Positions 8,811 to 17,440 of a stretch of DNA of 64,000 nt are shown here, in pieces. Origin of the DNA: Rheinheimera maricola (GTDB lineage Bacteria > Pseudomonadota > Gammaproteobacteria > Enterobacterales > Alteromonadaceae); contig NZ_JAERPS020000003.1 of assembly GCF_016918075.2 (NCBI RefSeq), forward strand, positions 372,001-436,000. Direction: 5' to 3'. Numbering within the stretch: the first letter of the stretch is position 1; every line of letters starts with the position of its first letter. The translations under genes and the position numbers were made by a program. The notes under the pieces are model-generated. The model was not told the origin of the DNA, searched no databases, and was given only the letters and a program-made list of their open reading frames with translations.

Positions 8811-8846
8811 AAGCATGCCAGACATCTTGCAGTCTGGCAGATGCTT
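8811..8846. other. Imperfect hairpin between megL and ycjF
   Basis: AAGCATGCCAGAC and GTCTGGCAGATGCTT pair over 13 bp with a two-base bulge and an 8-base loop. It lies just after the ycjF stop on the minus strand and in the 5' region of megL. No run of U follows on either strand, so it is at best a weak or factor-assisted terminator of the psp operon or an mRNA-stabilising stem. Confidence 0.4.
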
Positions 8847-8852
8847 ATTTAC

Positions 8853-9878
8853 TTAAATCGCAGTGTCAGCTTTAGTTTGCGCAGCGGTTTTAAATCGAGC
8901 CACTAATGCATTAGCCAATGATTTTAGACTGACTTTGGCCGACGCTGTGGCCGGCAGCGGCCGCAGTTTTTGCTGCGCCAGATTGCCCAAGCGCGCGACC
9001 AGCAGACCGGCGATAATACCTTGCCCTGCTCGGGCCGATAGTTTAGCCGTCAGTTCGCTGCTCATCACATCAGATGCCATATCCAGCGCAAGCTCTGAAC
9101 CGCCAGCCCACAACAACGCGGTAAATAGCTGCTTTAACAACACTACGCTGCGTAGTTGGCCGATAGCGCCTCCATATAGCTGTGCCAATTCACGCACTAA
9201 ACGGCTGCTGCGCCATAGCACTAATAACATGTCGGCCAGGGCAAACGGGCTGATAGCGACCGCAAGACTGCTATCAGTTGCAGCGCGATAAATTAGCTTT
9301 TGTGCTTGCTGATCTAACTGCGCCAATACAAAGTTTTCAAATAGCTGCAGTTGCTCTTCGTCACTGTGTTCATCTTTTACTGCACTGCGCCATAGCGTTA
9401 CTGCTCGCGAAATCTCAGGCGAGCTGGGCAGACTACTGGCAATAGCCTGGCATAAGGCTTCTGCTTCGCCAAATTGCACACTATGGCGAATTCTGTCGGC
9501 ACTTTGTTGCCACTTACGATTGCGTGCTAAACGCCGCCATAGCGTAGCTTCTCGCCAAACTAATGTTGATAATAATAGCAACACGGCAGCCGAAATTAGC
9601 GTTAACACTGCTCCTTGCACAACACTTTGCTGCCAGCTTTGTTGTAACACTAGCAACCACTGCCAAACCGATAATAAAACAACTGCCAGCAAGGTGACGC
9701 TTGCCAGTGTCCACCACCAGCGTGATGGCGGCTTAAGGTTCATCGTTTCTGTTATCGGCTCTGGTCTGAAACTGTCAGCTTGATGATGGCTGGCGCCTTT
9801 TAGATCCGGGTTTAGTTCCATCATCGTCGCCGTCGCCGCCAACTGCTTAAAATGACGGGCTTGCTTTAACTCGCTCAT
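8853..9878 (-). CDS. ycjF: YcjF/TIGR01620 family inner-membrane protein
   Basis: 341 residues. Two adjacent hydrophobic segments (about 53-75 and 85-107) separated by a short loop place it in the inner membrane, followed by a long helical C-terminal half, as in E. coli YcjF. Its function is not settled; it is a member of the Psp envelope-stress regulon in enterobacteria. The start codon overlaps the ycjX stop by 4 bp (ATGA), so it is translated from the same message and ends the psp operon. Confidence 0.88.
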   Translation of the reverse strand: MSELKQARHFKQLAATATMMELNPDLKGASHHQADSFRPEPITETMNLKPPSRWWWTLASVTLLAVVLLSVWQWLLVLQQSWQQSVVQGAVLTLISAAVLLLLSTLVWREATLWRRLARNRKWQQSADRIRHSVQFGEAEALCQAIASSLPSSPEISRAVTLWRSAVKDEHSDEEQLQLFENFVLAQLDQQAQKLIYRAATDSSLAVAISPFALADMLLVLWRSSRLVRELAQLYGGAIGQLRSVVLLKQLFTALLWAGGSELALDMASDVMSSELTAKLSARAGQGIIAGLLVARLGNLAQQKLRPLPATASAKVSLKSLANALVARFKTAAQTKADTAI

Positions 9879-11254
9879 CGTAATTTATCTCCGAGAATAA
9901 ATTGCAGTACATGATCCATCCGCACGTGAGGTAGAGGCTCAGGCTCTTGCCACGGCAATGGCGCCAGCGGTATAAAAGCGAACTGATGCTGCGCAAATAA
10001 GGCTGGTGTTGGCAAGTTTGTCGGCACGTCACCTGGAAAATACGTTACAGCTTCATGTTGCAGTGTGCTACCGCTGATACAAGGCTGAGCTAAACCATCA
10101 AGCTGCACAAAACCACTGTTACTAGAGCGAATAGCAGCAATTGCCATGGCTTCAGTGGTAGCAGCTTGATATTGACTATGTTTCAATGGTTGTTGCAATA
10201 ACTGCTGTAATAGCAACGTTAAGGCTTTATGTTGCTCTGGCGTCGTATGATCAGCCTTAGTGGCGGCAAATAATACTTTACTGATTTGCGGCTTAAATAG
10301 CCGGCTCAACAAACTGGACGGACCATAATTAAAACTTTGCAATATGAGCCGCAGTGCTTGTCGCAATTCTTGTGTGGCAGCGTAGCCGGCATTTAACGCC
10401 GACAAACAATCAACCAATATGACCTGACGATCCAGCGCTGCAAAATAACGCCGGTAGAACGGCTTAATAACATGTTTGCAGTAGCTGTCGTAGTGCTGTG
10501 TTAATTTAGCGACTAAAGCGGTGTTTTGCGCTGCTTGCTGCGGTAGCAGCGGAAACAGTTGCAACATTGGAGCGCCGGCAAGCGGCCCGGGCACTAATAA
10601 ACGGCCGGGTTGGTTTAAATAAGCTCCTGGCAAATCATGATATTGCTGTAACAGCTGTTTATAACTGTCGGTAAGTTGCTGCACATACAGCTCGCCGTCA
10701 TTGGCTAAATCTGCATCTTGCAGCTGTTGCAAAAATGGCTGCGCCAGTGCAGCACGGTGTTCACGGTTGAACAATTGCCAGCTAAATTCACACCATTGCT
10801 GGTAGCTCATCTCCATTAGCGGTAAGTCTAGTAACCACTCACCGGGGTAATCAATAATATCCAGTGACAATTCGCTGTGTGATTGCAGCCGCGCACGGAG
10901 CCCTGTGGTAGCTTTATAACGCAGCTGCAATCCTAGCCGGCTGCTGCCAACAGTGGACGGCGGCCACTGTGGCGACGCCTGCAGCAGGTACTGTAGATTT
11001 TGTTCAAGCGGAAACCGAGGCATATCCGGCAATTGTGCAGAGAGCTTCCCGCCCAAATAGCGCTGTTCGCGTACTACATCGAAAAACGGCAGATTAGCTG
11101 GATGGTCGCCCTGGGTTAATTGGTATACAAGCGAGGTAATAAAGGCAGTTTTTCCCGAGCCACTAAGACCGGTAACCCCCAAGCGGATATGACGATCAAA
11201 GGCACGATGAGTAAAATCGTGCCGCTGATGTTGAATTTTCTGCAATAAACTCAT
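9875..11254 (-). CDS. ycjX: YcjX-type P-loop NTPase of the psp operon
   Basis: 459 residues, near the 465 of E. coli YcjX (DUF463). Walker A is GLSGSGKTAFI at about 29-39; other family blocks are LDIIDYPGEWLLDLPL (about 130-145) and VILVDCLSALNAG (about 280). The protein is predicted to bind GTP and be cytoplasmic or membrane-associated; its exact role is unknown. It lies 16 bp after pspC and overlaps ycjF, giving the order pspABC-ycjX-ycjF seen in many gammaproteobacteria. Confidence 0.92.
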   Translation of the reverse strand: MSLLQKIQHQRHDFTHRAFDRHIRLGVTGLSGSGKTAFITSLVYQLTQGDHPANLPFFDVVREQRYLGGKLSAQLPDMPRFPLEQNLQYLLQASPQWPPSTVGSSRLGLQLRYKATTGLRARLQSHSELSLDIIDYPGEWLLDLPLMEMSYQQWCEFSWQLFNREHRAALAQPFLQQLQDADLANDGELYVQQLTDSYKQLLQQYHDLPGAYLNQPGRLLVPGPLAGAPMLQLFPLLPQQAAQNTALVAKLTQHYDSYCKHVIKPFYRRYFAALDRQVILVDCLSALNAGYAATQELRQALRLILQSFNYGPSSLLSRLFKPQISKVLFAATKADHTTPEQHKALTLLLQQLLQQPLKHSQYQAATTEAMAIAAIRSSNSGFVQLDGLAQPCISGSTLQHEAVTYFPGDVPTNLPTPALFAQHQFAFIPLAPLPWQEPEPLPHVRMDHVLQFILGDKLR

Positions 11255-11270
11255 CAGGTTATATAGTACC

Positions 11271-11687
11271 CTACAAGCTGTTAAATTCGCGGTTCAACTG
11301 AAATTTAGCCGACGTAACATGGCGCTCTAAATCACGTAAGCGCAGCTCCAGCCCATTAAACTGTGTGCTTAAATGCTGCAACGCCTGTTTTGGCGCCTCA
11401 CCACGCTGCCAAACGCGGGTTTTTACTTCAACCGTTCGTTCCGTTGCCGGTTTAAAGTCTGCTGCGGAATGAAGCTTCGCCGCAGCTTTCGACTTTTTTT
11501 CCAACACCACCCAGGCGGCAATGTACAGCACAAAGACAAAACCGCCAGCGCCGAGGAAAAAGGCAGACACAGTGATGATACGCACCAGCCACAATTCCCA
11601 GCCGAAGTAATCTGCGATACCGGCACATACACCAGCAATCTTGCCATTAGCGTCGTCACGAAACAGCTCCCGTTTAAGCTTAGTCAT
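11271..11687 (-). CDS. pspC: Phage shock protein C, envelope stress sensor
   Basis: 138 residues from the ATG at 11687, which has GGAGG seven bases upstream; earlier in-frame codons lack a site and would add non-family residues. The PspC domain is at the N-terminus (REL-FRDDANGKIAGVCAGIADYFG, about 5-30), then a transmembrane helix near 37-60 and a charged periplasmic tail. With PspB it senses inner-membrane stress and captures PspA, freeing PspF. It overlaps the pspB stop by 8 bp. Confidence 0.94.
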   Translation of the reverse strand: MTKLKRELFRDDANGKIAGVCAGIADYFGWELWLVRIITVSAFFLGAGGFVFVLYIAAWVVLEKKSKAAAKLHSAADFKPATERTVEVKTRVWQRGEAPKQALQHLSTQFNGLELRLRDLERHVTSAKFQLNREFNSL

Positions 11688-11916
11688 GCTGTGACCTCCA
11701 CTTCGGACTTTCCGCATCTAAAATCGCTTCCAGCGTTTTGATGCGGTCGGTCATTTTTTCTGCCCGATGAGCCAAATCGTTTAGCTGCAACAATTCCTGA
11801 TCTGACAACCCCTGGCCAATCTTGTTCTTACTGCGGTAATGCATTATGACCCAAATTGGTGCCACAAAAATCATGAACAAGATCAGTGGTACAAAAATTA
11901 ACTCATGAATATCCAT
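11680..11916 (-). CDS. pspB: Phage shock protein B
   Basis: 78 residues from the ATG at 11916, preceded by GGGAG with a six-base spacer; a TTG two codons upstream is not needed. One N-terminal transmembrane helix (about 3-25, IFVPLILFMIFVAPIWVIM) followed by a cytoplasmic coiled coil (LSDQELLQLNDLAHRAEKM). This is the standard PspB layout, about 74 residues in E. coli. It works with PspC as the membrane sensor of the Psp response and lies between pspA and pspC. Confidence 0.94.
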   Translation of the reverse strand: MDIHELIFVPLILFMIFVAPIWVIMHYRSKNKIGQGLSDQELLQLNDLAHRAEKMTDRIKTLEAILDAESPKWRSQHD

Positions 11917-11929
11917 CTGCAACTCCCAG

Positions 11930-11948
11930 ACGCCTGTTTATCAGGCGT
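11930..11948 (-). other. Stem-loop across the pspA stop codon
   Basis: ACGCCTG TTTAT CAGGCGT on the plus strand gives a 7-bp perfect stem. In the psp mRNA the pspA stop codon lies in its loop and right arm and the pspB ribosome binding site follows about 8 bases later. No U-tract follows on the minus strand, so it is not a classical terminator. It could stabilise the abundant pspA part of the message or tune pspB translation; that is inference. Confidence 0.5.
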
Positions 11949-12612
11949 TTTTATCTTTTTGAGTTACCTTAGCTTTTAACGCAGCTAACTCATTGTCAAT
12001 CTTGTCTTGAGCGGCCAACTCGGCAAACTCATCTTTTAGGGTTTTCTTACCTAAATCATAGGCTTCGACCTGAGCTTCCAGCGTATCAATTTTTTGCTCG
12101 TATCGCTCAAACTTATACATGGCGTCGTTGATACGGTTACTATCCAGCGTTTTCTTAACCTCAAGCCGTGATGAAACGGTCTGCTGACGCATTAACATCG
12201 ACTTTTGCCGGGCTTTGGCATCGGCCAGCTTTTCTTGCAGCTGCGCTACTTCGTCCTGCAGCTTACCGATATGCTCGTCCAGATTAGCGATGTCTGCGGC
12301 TACCGCCTCAACCTGATCAGCTGCTTTTTGCCGCTCAATTAACGCCGAGCGAGCTAAATCTTCGCGCTCTTTACTCAAGGCTAGTTCAGCTTTGGCTTGC
12401 CAATCTGCAACCTCTTCCTGCATGCGGTTAACCACCCGTTGCAGCTCTTTTTTTTCAGCAATAGTTTTAGCTGAAGATGACCGAACCTCTACCAGAGTGT
12501 CTTCCATTTCCTGAATAATCAGGCGCACCATTTTTTCCGGATCTTCGGCTTTGTCCAACAATGCGTTGATATTTGAATTCACTATGTCTGAAAAGCGTGA
12601 AAAAATACCCAT
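11941..12612 (-). CDS. pspA: Phage shock protein A
   Basis: 223 residues (E. coli 222). Almost entirely helical coiled coil, a member of the PspA/IM30/ESCRT-III superfamily. The N-terminal amphipathic helix MGIFSRFSDIVNSNINALLD and the following EDPEKMVRLIIQEMEDTLVE are typical. Known dual role: it binds and inhibits PspF when the envelope is healthy and assembles on damaged inner membrane under stress. It is the first gene of the operon; a sigma-54-like promoter lies 43-59 bases upstream. Confidence 0.97.
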   Translation of the reverse strand: MGIFSRFSDIVNSNINALLDKAEDPEKMVRLIIQEMEDTLVEVRSSSAKTIAEKKELQRVVNRMQEEVADWQAKAELALSKEREDLARSALIERQKAADQVEAVAADIANLDEHIGKLQDEVAQLQEKLADAKARQKSMLMRQQTVSSRLEVKKTLDSNRINDAMYKFERYEQKIDTLEAQVEAYDLGKKTLKDEFAELAAQDKIDNELAALKAKVTQKDKNA

Positions 12613-12654
12613 AATATTTACCTCTTAAATGACTGGATTAGTACAACCTACTCT

Positions 12655-12671
12655 ATTCAGTTTTCTTGCCA
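12655..12671 (-). promoter_or_regulatory. Sigma-54 promoter of the psp operon
   Basis: Read on the minus strand, TGGCAAG-AAAA-CTGAAT aligns with the -24/-12 consensus TGGCACG-N4-TTGCW. The -24 block is six of seven; the -12 block keeps the central TG but not the C. Spacing is exact. The start point would fall about 32 bases before pspA. pspF is divergently encoded and its GAFTGA loop is intact, which supports the call. E. coli pspA also deviates in the -12 block. Confidence 0.65.
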
Positions 12672-12693
12672 ACTTTGCAAATTATTTTAAGTT

Positions 12694-12709
12694 AATGATT
12701 AAACTCATT
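12694..12709. promoter_or_regulatory. Candidate PspF upstream activating site
   Basis: AATGA-TTAAAC-TCATT is a 5-bp dyad about 23-38 bases upstream of the pspA -24 element and about 90 bases before pspF. PspF binds inverted repeats in the pspA-pspF space in E. coli and represses its own gene there. The site is short and AT-rich, so chance is a real alternative. Confidence 0.3.
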
Positions 12710-12796
12710 TTATATTTATTTTGCTTTAATACTTCTGCTCATGGCTATTATGAAATACACTATTAATTAGCCAAATTAACTAACAAATAGCACGCT

Positions 12797-13885
12797 ATGA
12801 ATCGAAAATTTCAACAAGACAATCTAGTTGGCCAGTCTAACAGTTTTCTTAATGTGCTGGACCAGGTGTCGCAAATAGCGCCGTTAGATAAACCGGTGCT
12901 GATTATTGGTGAACGCGGCACGGGCAAAGAGCTGATAGCCGCAAGGTTGCACTTCCTGTCACAGCGCTGGGATCAGCAGTATTTGACACTAAATTGTGCT
13001 TCCCTGAATGAGAACCTGCTTGAAAGTGAGCTGTTTGGCCACGAATCAGGTGCCTTTACCGGCGCCAGCAAACGTCATGAAGGTCGGTTCGAGCGTGCTC
13101 ACGGTGGCACGCTGTTTTTGGATGAATTGGCCAATACCCCTGGGCTAGTGCAGGAAAAGTTGCTGCGTGTTATTGAGTATGGTGAGTTTGAGCGTGTTGG
13201 CGGTAGCCGCTCAATTAAAACTGATGTGCGACTAATTTGTGCCACCAATGAAGATTTGCCTGTATTGGCCGAACAAGGTGAGTTTAGAGCGGACTTGCTT
13301 GATCGACTTGCTTTTGATGTTATTACACTGCCACCGATGCGTGAGCGCCGCGAAGATATTTTGATACTGGCTGAACATTTTGCCATTAACATGGCGCGTG
13401 AGCTTGGCTTTGAATTATTCAGCGGCTTTAGCGAAAAGGCTAAACGCACCTTGCTTGAACATCCATGGCCTGGAAATGTTCGTGAGTTGAAAAATGTAGT
13501 AGAACGCAGTGTGTACCGCACCAATAACGCTTATGTGCCGGTGCATGATATCCAGCTGGATCCTTTTGAATCGCCTTACCGTCCCAAGCAACGCATCAGA
13601 ACGGCTCGCTCAGTGCATAGCGCATTAAACAGCGACACAGGTCAGTCCGCTGCGGTATCTGCAGCTGTTTTGCCAGTATTACCCGCAGCGACAGAAGCCT
13701 TCGATTTCAACCAGGTGCAAGATTTCAAAATTCTGTCACAAGACTTTGAAGTAAGCCTGATTAAACAAGCATTGGCAGCCAGTCAGTATAACCAGAAAAA
13801 AACGGCAGAGTTGCTCAATCTTACTTATCATCAACTGCGGGGCTATATGAAAAAATACCAGTTATTGGAAAGCCAGCAAGGATGA
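12797..13885 (+). CDS. pspF: Psp operon sigma-54 activator PspF
   Basis: 362 residues, longer than E. coli PspF (325) owing to a linker at about 255-305. AAA+ domain with Walker A GERGTGKE (38-45), intact GAFTGA (85-90) and Walker B TLFLDE (105-110); Trp58 in SQRWDQ corresponds to the residue implicated in PspA binding. There is no N-terminal sensory domain, as expected for a protein held in check by PspA. The C-terminal Fis-type helix-turn-helix includes KKTAELLNLTYHQLRGYMKK. It is divergent from pspA and its stop overlaps sapA by 4 bp. Confidence 0.96.
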   Translation: MNRKFQQDNLVGQSNSFLNVLDQVSQIAPLDKPVLIIGERGTGKELIAARLHFLSQRWDQQYLTLNCASLNENLLESELFGHESGAFTGASKRHEGRFERAHGGTLFLDELANTPGLVQEKLLRVIEYGEFERVGGSRSIKTDVRLICATNEDLPVLAEQGEFRADLLDRLAFDVITLPPMRERREDILILAEHFAINMARELGFELFSGFSEKAKRTLLEHPWPGNVRELKNVVERSVYRTNNAYVPVHDIQLDPFESPYRPKQRIRTARSVHSALNSDTGQSAAVSAAVLPVLPAATEAFDFNQVQDFKILSQDFEVSLIKQALAASQYNQKKTAELLNLTYHQLRGYMKKYQLLESQQG

Positions 13886-15528
13886 ATATTTACCCCGGCT
13901 GGTTAAACTTGTCCATCTGCGACAAACGATGGCTGACGTTACTTGCCAGCAGTATGCTACTTTGTGCATGTCAACCGCAACTACCGCAAACGGTAAGAAG
14001 CGGGCTGGTCTATTGCTCGGAGGGATCACCTGAGTCATTTAATCCACAGTTGGTGACATCAGGCACCACTATAGATGCGATAAGCCAGCAACTTTACGAC
14101 CGCCTATTAGATATTGATGCACAGACTGGGGAATTGCAGCCGGGTTTAGCACAAAGTTGGCATGTTAGTAACAACGGCCTAAGCTACCGCTTTGTACTGC
14201 AAGATAACGTGCAATTTCACCAAACCGAATATTTTCAACCCAGCAGAGCTTTAAGTGCAGAAGATGTGGTGTTCACTTTTAACCGTATTATGCAAACGAC
14301 TCATCCGTTTCATTACCAGGGCGGAGGCAATTACCCGTTTTTTCAAAGTGTCGATTGGGCAGGCCTGGTAAACAGCGTAACCGCAGCAGATCATCGCACT
14401 GTGCATTTTGAACTTAGCAGGCCTGACAGCTCATTTTTGTCTAATCTGGCAACTGACTTTGCCGCTATTCTTTCATCAGAATATGCTGATCAGTTGCTTA
14501 GCAATGGTCAATTGTCACAAATTGATAGCCATCCGGTAGGTACTGGCCCGTTTCGCTTTAAAGAGTATCAAAAAGATGTATTGATCCGTTACTATCGCCA
14601 CCGTAATTACTGGCGCGAACTGGCAAAGCCGGAACAGCTGGTGTTTGATATAGTGCCAAACAATGCCCGGCGTATGGCAAAATTATTTACCCATGAGTGT
14701 GATGTCGTCGCGTTTCCTCGCGTTGCCGAACTGGGCCTTATCAGCCAGCGTCCCGATGTCGACATCCAGGAAAGCACCAGCATGAATGTGGGCTTTTGGG
14801 CATTTAATACCACCAAACCACCATTTGACAATGTTAAAGTCCGCCAGGCGCTTGCGCTTGCTATAAACCGTGAAGCCATTTTGCAAGCTGTGTACTTTGG
14901 CCATGCCACGGCCGCCCATTCTATTCTGCCACCGACATCCTGGGCGTATAACGCCGACTTACCAACTCTACCTTATGACCCTGAAAAAGCTAGAGAGCTA
15001 TTGACAGAGGCGGGCTATGCGCAAGGCTTGAGTATGGACATTTGGGCTATGCCGGTACAACGCTTGTATAACCCTAATGCATTAAAAATGGCAGAGATGA
15101 TGCAAGCCGATCTAGCCCGGATAGGTGTGAGAGCAACAGTTGTATCTTACGAATGGAACAGCTTTCGTCGTAAGCTCAGCGCCGGTGAACATGACTCAGT
15201 ATTAATTGGCTGGTCAGCCGACAACGCAGACCCGGATAACTTTTTTCGACCATTGCTTAGCTGCAGTGCGGCAGATACCGGAACCAACCGGGCAAATTGG
15301 TGCGATCAAAACTTTGACCGGCTTATCAGTCAAGCATTGCTTACCGCCGATCAAAAACAACGTCGCAGCTATTATATGGCCGCGCAGCAATATGTGGCAG
15401 AGCAAATGCCCTTGCTCAGCATCGCTCATTCTCAGCGCTTTCAGGCGATTAGCAGTGATATTAGCGGTGTTGCGATTAATCCCTATGGCGGCATTGCATT
15501 GGCTACTGCGGCAAAGGATAGTCAATGA
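13882..15528 (+). CDS. sapA: SapA, peptide ABC transporter solute-binding lipoprotein
   Basis: 548 residues of the SBP_bac_5 (DppA/OppA) family. The N-terminus has a hydrophobic stretch ending LLCAC with a possible lipobox cysteine at 30, so a periplasmic, membrane-anchored protein is likely. Family blocks include GLVYCSEGSPESFNPQLV (about 40-57), LRFKEYQ-type GTGPFRFKEYQ and NPDNF-like NADPDNFFRPLLSCSA near the C-terminus. In enterobacteria SapA binds antimicrobial peptides or haem-like ligands; the substrate here is not readable. It is first in sapABCDF and starts inside the pspF stop codon. Confidence 0.93.
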   Translation: MNIYPGWLNLSICDKRWLTLLASSMLLCACQPQLPQTVRSGLVYCSEGSPESFNPQLVTSGTTIDAISQQLYDRLLDIDAQTGELQPGLAQSWHVSNNGLSYRFVLQDNVQFHQTEYFQPSRALSAEDVVFTFNRIMQTTHPFHYQGGGNYPFFQSVDWAGLVNSVTAADHRTVHFELSRPDSSFLSNLATDFAAILSSEYADQLLSNGQLSQIDSHPVGTGPFRFKEYQKDVLIRYYRHRNYWRELAKPEQLVFDIVPNNARRMAKLFTHECDVVAFPRVAELGLISQRPDVDIQESTSMNVGFWAFNTTKPPFDNVKVRQALALAINREAILQAVYFGHATAAHSILPPTSWAYNADLPTLPYDPEKARELLTEAGYAQGLSMDIWAMPVQRLYNPNALKMAEMMQADLARIGVRATVVSYEWNSFRRKLSAGEHDSVLIGWSADNADPDNFFRPLLSCSAADTGTNRANWCDQNFDRLISQALLTADQKQRRSYYMAAQQYVAEQMPLLSIAHSQRFQAISSDISGVAINPYGGIALATAAKDSQ

Positions 15529-16541
15529 CATTGTATCTACTACGGCGTTTATTCTTACTGGCTTTTGTGTTTCTTGGCTTAAGTTTGTTGGCATTTAGCC
15601 TGGCCTATTTGTTTCCGGGTGATGTGCTGCAAAACTTTACCGGTCTGACGACGATGTCAACTGAGCATGCAGCAGAGCTACAAGCAGAATACCGGCTCGA
15701 TTCCGGCTATCTGCAGCAATATATCGCCTATTTACAACGTATCTTTAACGGTAACTGGGGCCTGTCGTTTTCTAGCAACCAGCCTGTACTGCATGAGATC
15801 CAGTTACTATTGCCGGCAACGTTAGAGCTGGCTGCTTACGCCTTACTGATGTCTTTTTTTATTGGTATTCCACTTGGTATTTTAGCGGCCATTAAACCCG
15901 AAGGTATTATTAGCCGGATCATATCTGCACTGGCAGTAGCAGGCTTTTCTATTCCGGTATTTTGGTGGGCACTGCTACTTATTATGCTATTTTCACTGGG
16001 CTTAGGTTGGTTACCGACGGCGGGCCGTGTTGGCGTATTGTATGAAATTCCTCATGTGACCGGTTTTATGCTGTTAGATATTTTGCTGTCAAACAGTCAG
16101 CACCAGTCAGAAGCATTGATTGATGCTTTACGGCACCTATTATTGCCCACTCTGGTACTGGCTACTTTCCCAACTACGGTAATGATACGTTTTACCCGAG
16201 ATTCAATGTTGGATGTGTGGGAACAAAGCTATATCAAGACTGCGCGCGCCAAGGGCCTCAACCGGGCTCAGGTATTGTATCGCCATGGACTAAGGAATGC
16301 GTTACTACCGGTGATACGCCAGATCGGTTTACAATTTAGTACATTAATCACACTGGCAATGATTACAGAAGTCATCTTTTCCTGGCCCGGTTTGGGCCGT
16401 TGGTTGATTGACAGTATTTATCAGCGAAACTATCCGGCTATTCAGGCAGGCTTGTTAGTGATATCCACCTTAGTTATAAGCGTGAATATGTTGACAGAAA
16501 TTTTGCACACCTTGTTTAACCCTTTAGCAAGGAAGCGCTAA
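15525..16541 (+). CDS. sapB: SapB, peptide ABC transporter permease
   Basis: 338 residues, DppB-type permease with about six transmembrane helices; the first (about 5-27) is followed by a long periplasmic loop. The cytoplasmic EAA loop appears as DVWEQSYIKTARAKGLNRAQ (about 227-246), which contacts the ATPases. It starts within the last codons of sapA (ATGA overlap) and is followed after 2 bp by sapC. Confidence 0.94.
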   Translation: MTLYLLRRLFLLAFVFLGLSLLAFSLAYLFPGDVLQNFTGLTTMSTEHAAELQAEYRLDSGYLQQYIAYLQRIFNGNWGLSFSSNQPVLHEIQLLLPATLELAAYALLMSFFIGIPLGILAAIKPEGIISRIISALAVAGFSIPVFWWALLLIMLFSLGLGWLPTAGRVGVLYEIPHVTGFMLLDILLSNSQHQSEALIDALRHLLLPTLVLATFPTTVMIRFTRDSMLDVWEQSYIKTARAKGLNRAQVLYRHGLRNALLPVIRQIGLQFSTLITLAMITEVIFSWPGLGRWLIDSIYQRNYPAIQAGLLVISTLVISVNMLTEILHTLFNPLARKR

Positions 16542-16543
16542 GT

Positions 16544-17440
16544 ATGGCTCGATTTCGCCTATTACCTGATGAGCAGCTAGCACGTTCACCACTGCGAGAA
16601 CTGTGGCGCGAGTTTGCCAGACAACATAGCGCTATGGCAGGCCTGGCGTTATTTTTGTTGTTTGTCGTTCTGGCGGTGTTATCCCCGCTTTTAGCACCAC
16701 ACGATCCCTATTTGCAGAATGATGCCTTGCTGCTTATCGCACCATCATGGTCTGAAGCCGGCTTGGTACAATACCCTTTTGGTACCGATGATCTGGGCCG
16801 CGACTTACTCTCCCGTATGTTAATAGGTGCTCGTTACAGCTTTGGTATCGCCTTGATTACTGTTCTTGGCGCCTTATTAACCGGGCTGGTATTGGGCTCC
16901 CTGGCTGGCATGAGTAAAGGCCTGAAATCCAGTGCGCTTAATCATGTATTGGATTTAGCACTGACCATTCCTTCCTTGTTATTGGCCATTATTATAGTTG
17001 CCATACTCGGTCCGGGATTAATTAACACTATATGGGCAATTATGCTGGCTTTGCTGCCACAGTTTGTGCATAGCGTACGTAATGCGATAGCAGAACAATT
17101 AAACCTGGATTATGTTATTGCTTATCGTCTGGACGGTGCGTCGAACTGGCAAGTCTTGACTCGGGTCATTCTACCCAACATCTGGGAGCGGCTGACGGTT
17201 ACAGCCAGTATGGCGTTGTCTACTGCAATACTGGATATAGCAGCACTGGGATTTCTTGGTTTGGGAGCTCAAGCTCCTACCGCTGAATGGGGTGCTATTA
17301 TTGCTGACTCACTGGATTTGATTTACGTTGCTCCAGTTGGGGTTGCCCTGCCAGGTTTGCTCATTTTTACCTGCGTACTAAGTGTAAACCTGGTCGGCGA
17401 TGGCCTGCGCAATGCAATGAAAAAGCGGCGGGATAACTGA
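16544..17440 (+). CDS. sapC: SapC, peptide ABC transporter permease
   Basis: 298 residues, DppC-type permease. An N-terminal helix (about 30-52), the conserved FGTDDLGRDLLSRMLIGARY (about 82-101), then five more helices. The EAA loop is LDYVIAYRLDGASNWQVL, somewhat diverged from the family pattern. It forms the inner-membrane channel with SapB. The gene overlaps sapD by one base (TGATG). Confidence 0.94.
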   Translation: MARFRLLPDEQLARSPLRELWREFARQHSAMAGLALFLLFVVLAVLSPLLAPHDPYLQNDALLLIAPSWSEAGLVQYPFGTDDLGRDLLSRMLIGARYSFGIALITVLGALLTGLVLGSLAGMSKGLKSSALNHVLDLALTIPSLLLAIIIVAILGPGLINTIWAIMLALLPQFVHSVRNAIAEQLNLDYVIAYRLDGASNWQVLTRVILPNIWERLTVTASMALSTAILDIAALGFLGLGAQAPTAEWGAIIADSLDLIYVAPVGVALPGLLIFTCVLSVNLVGDGLRNAMKKRRDN

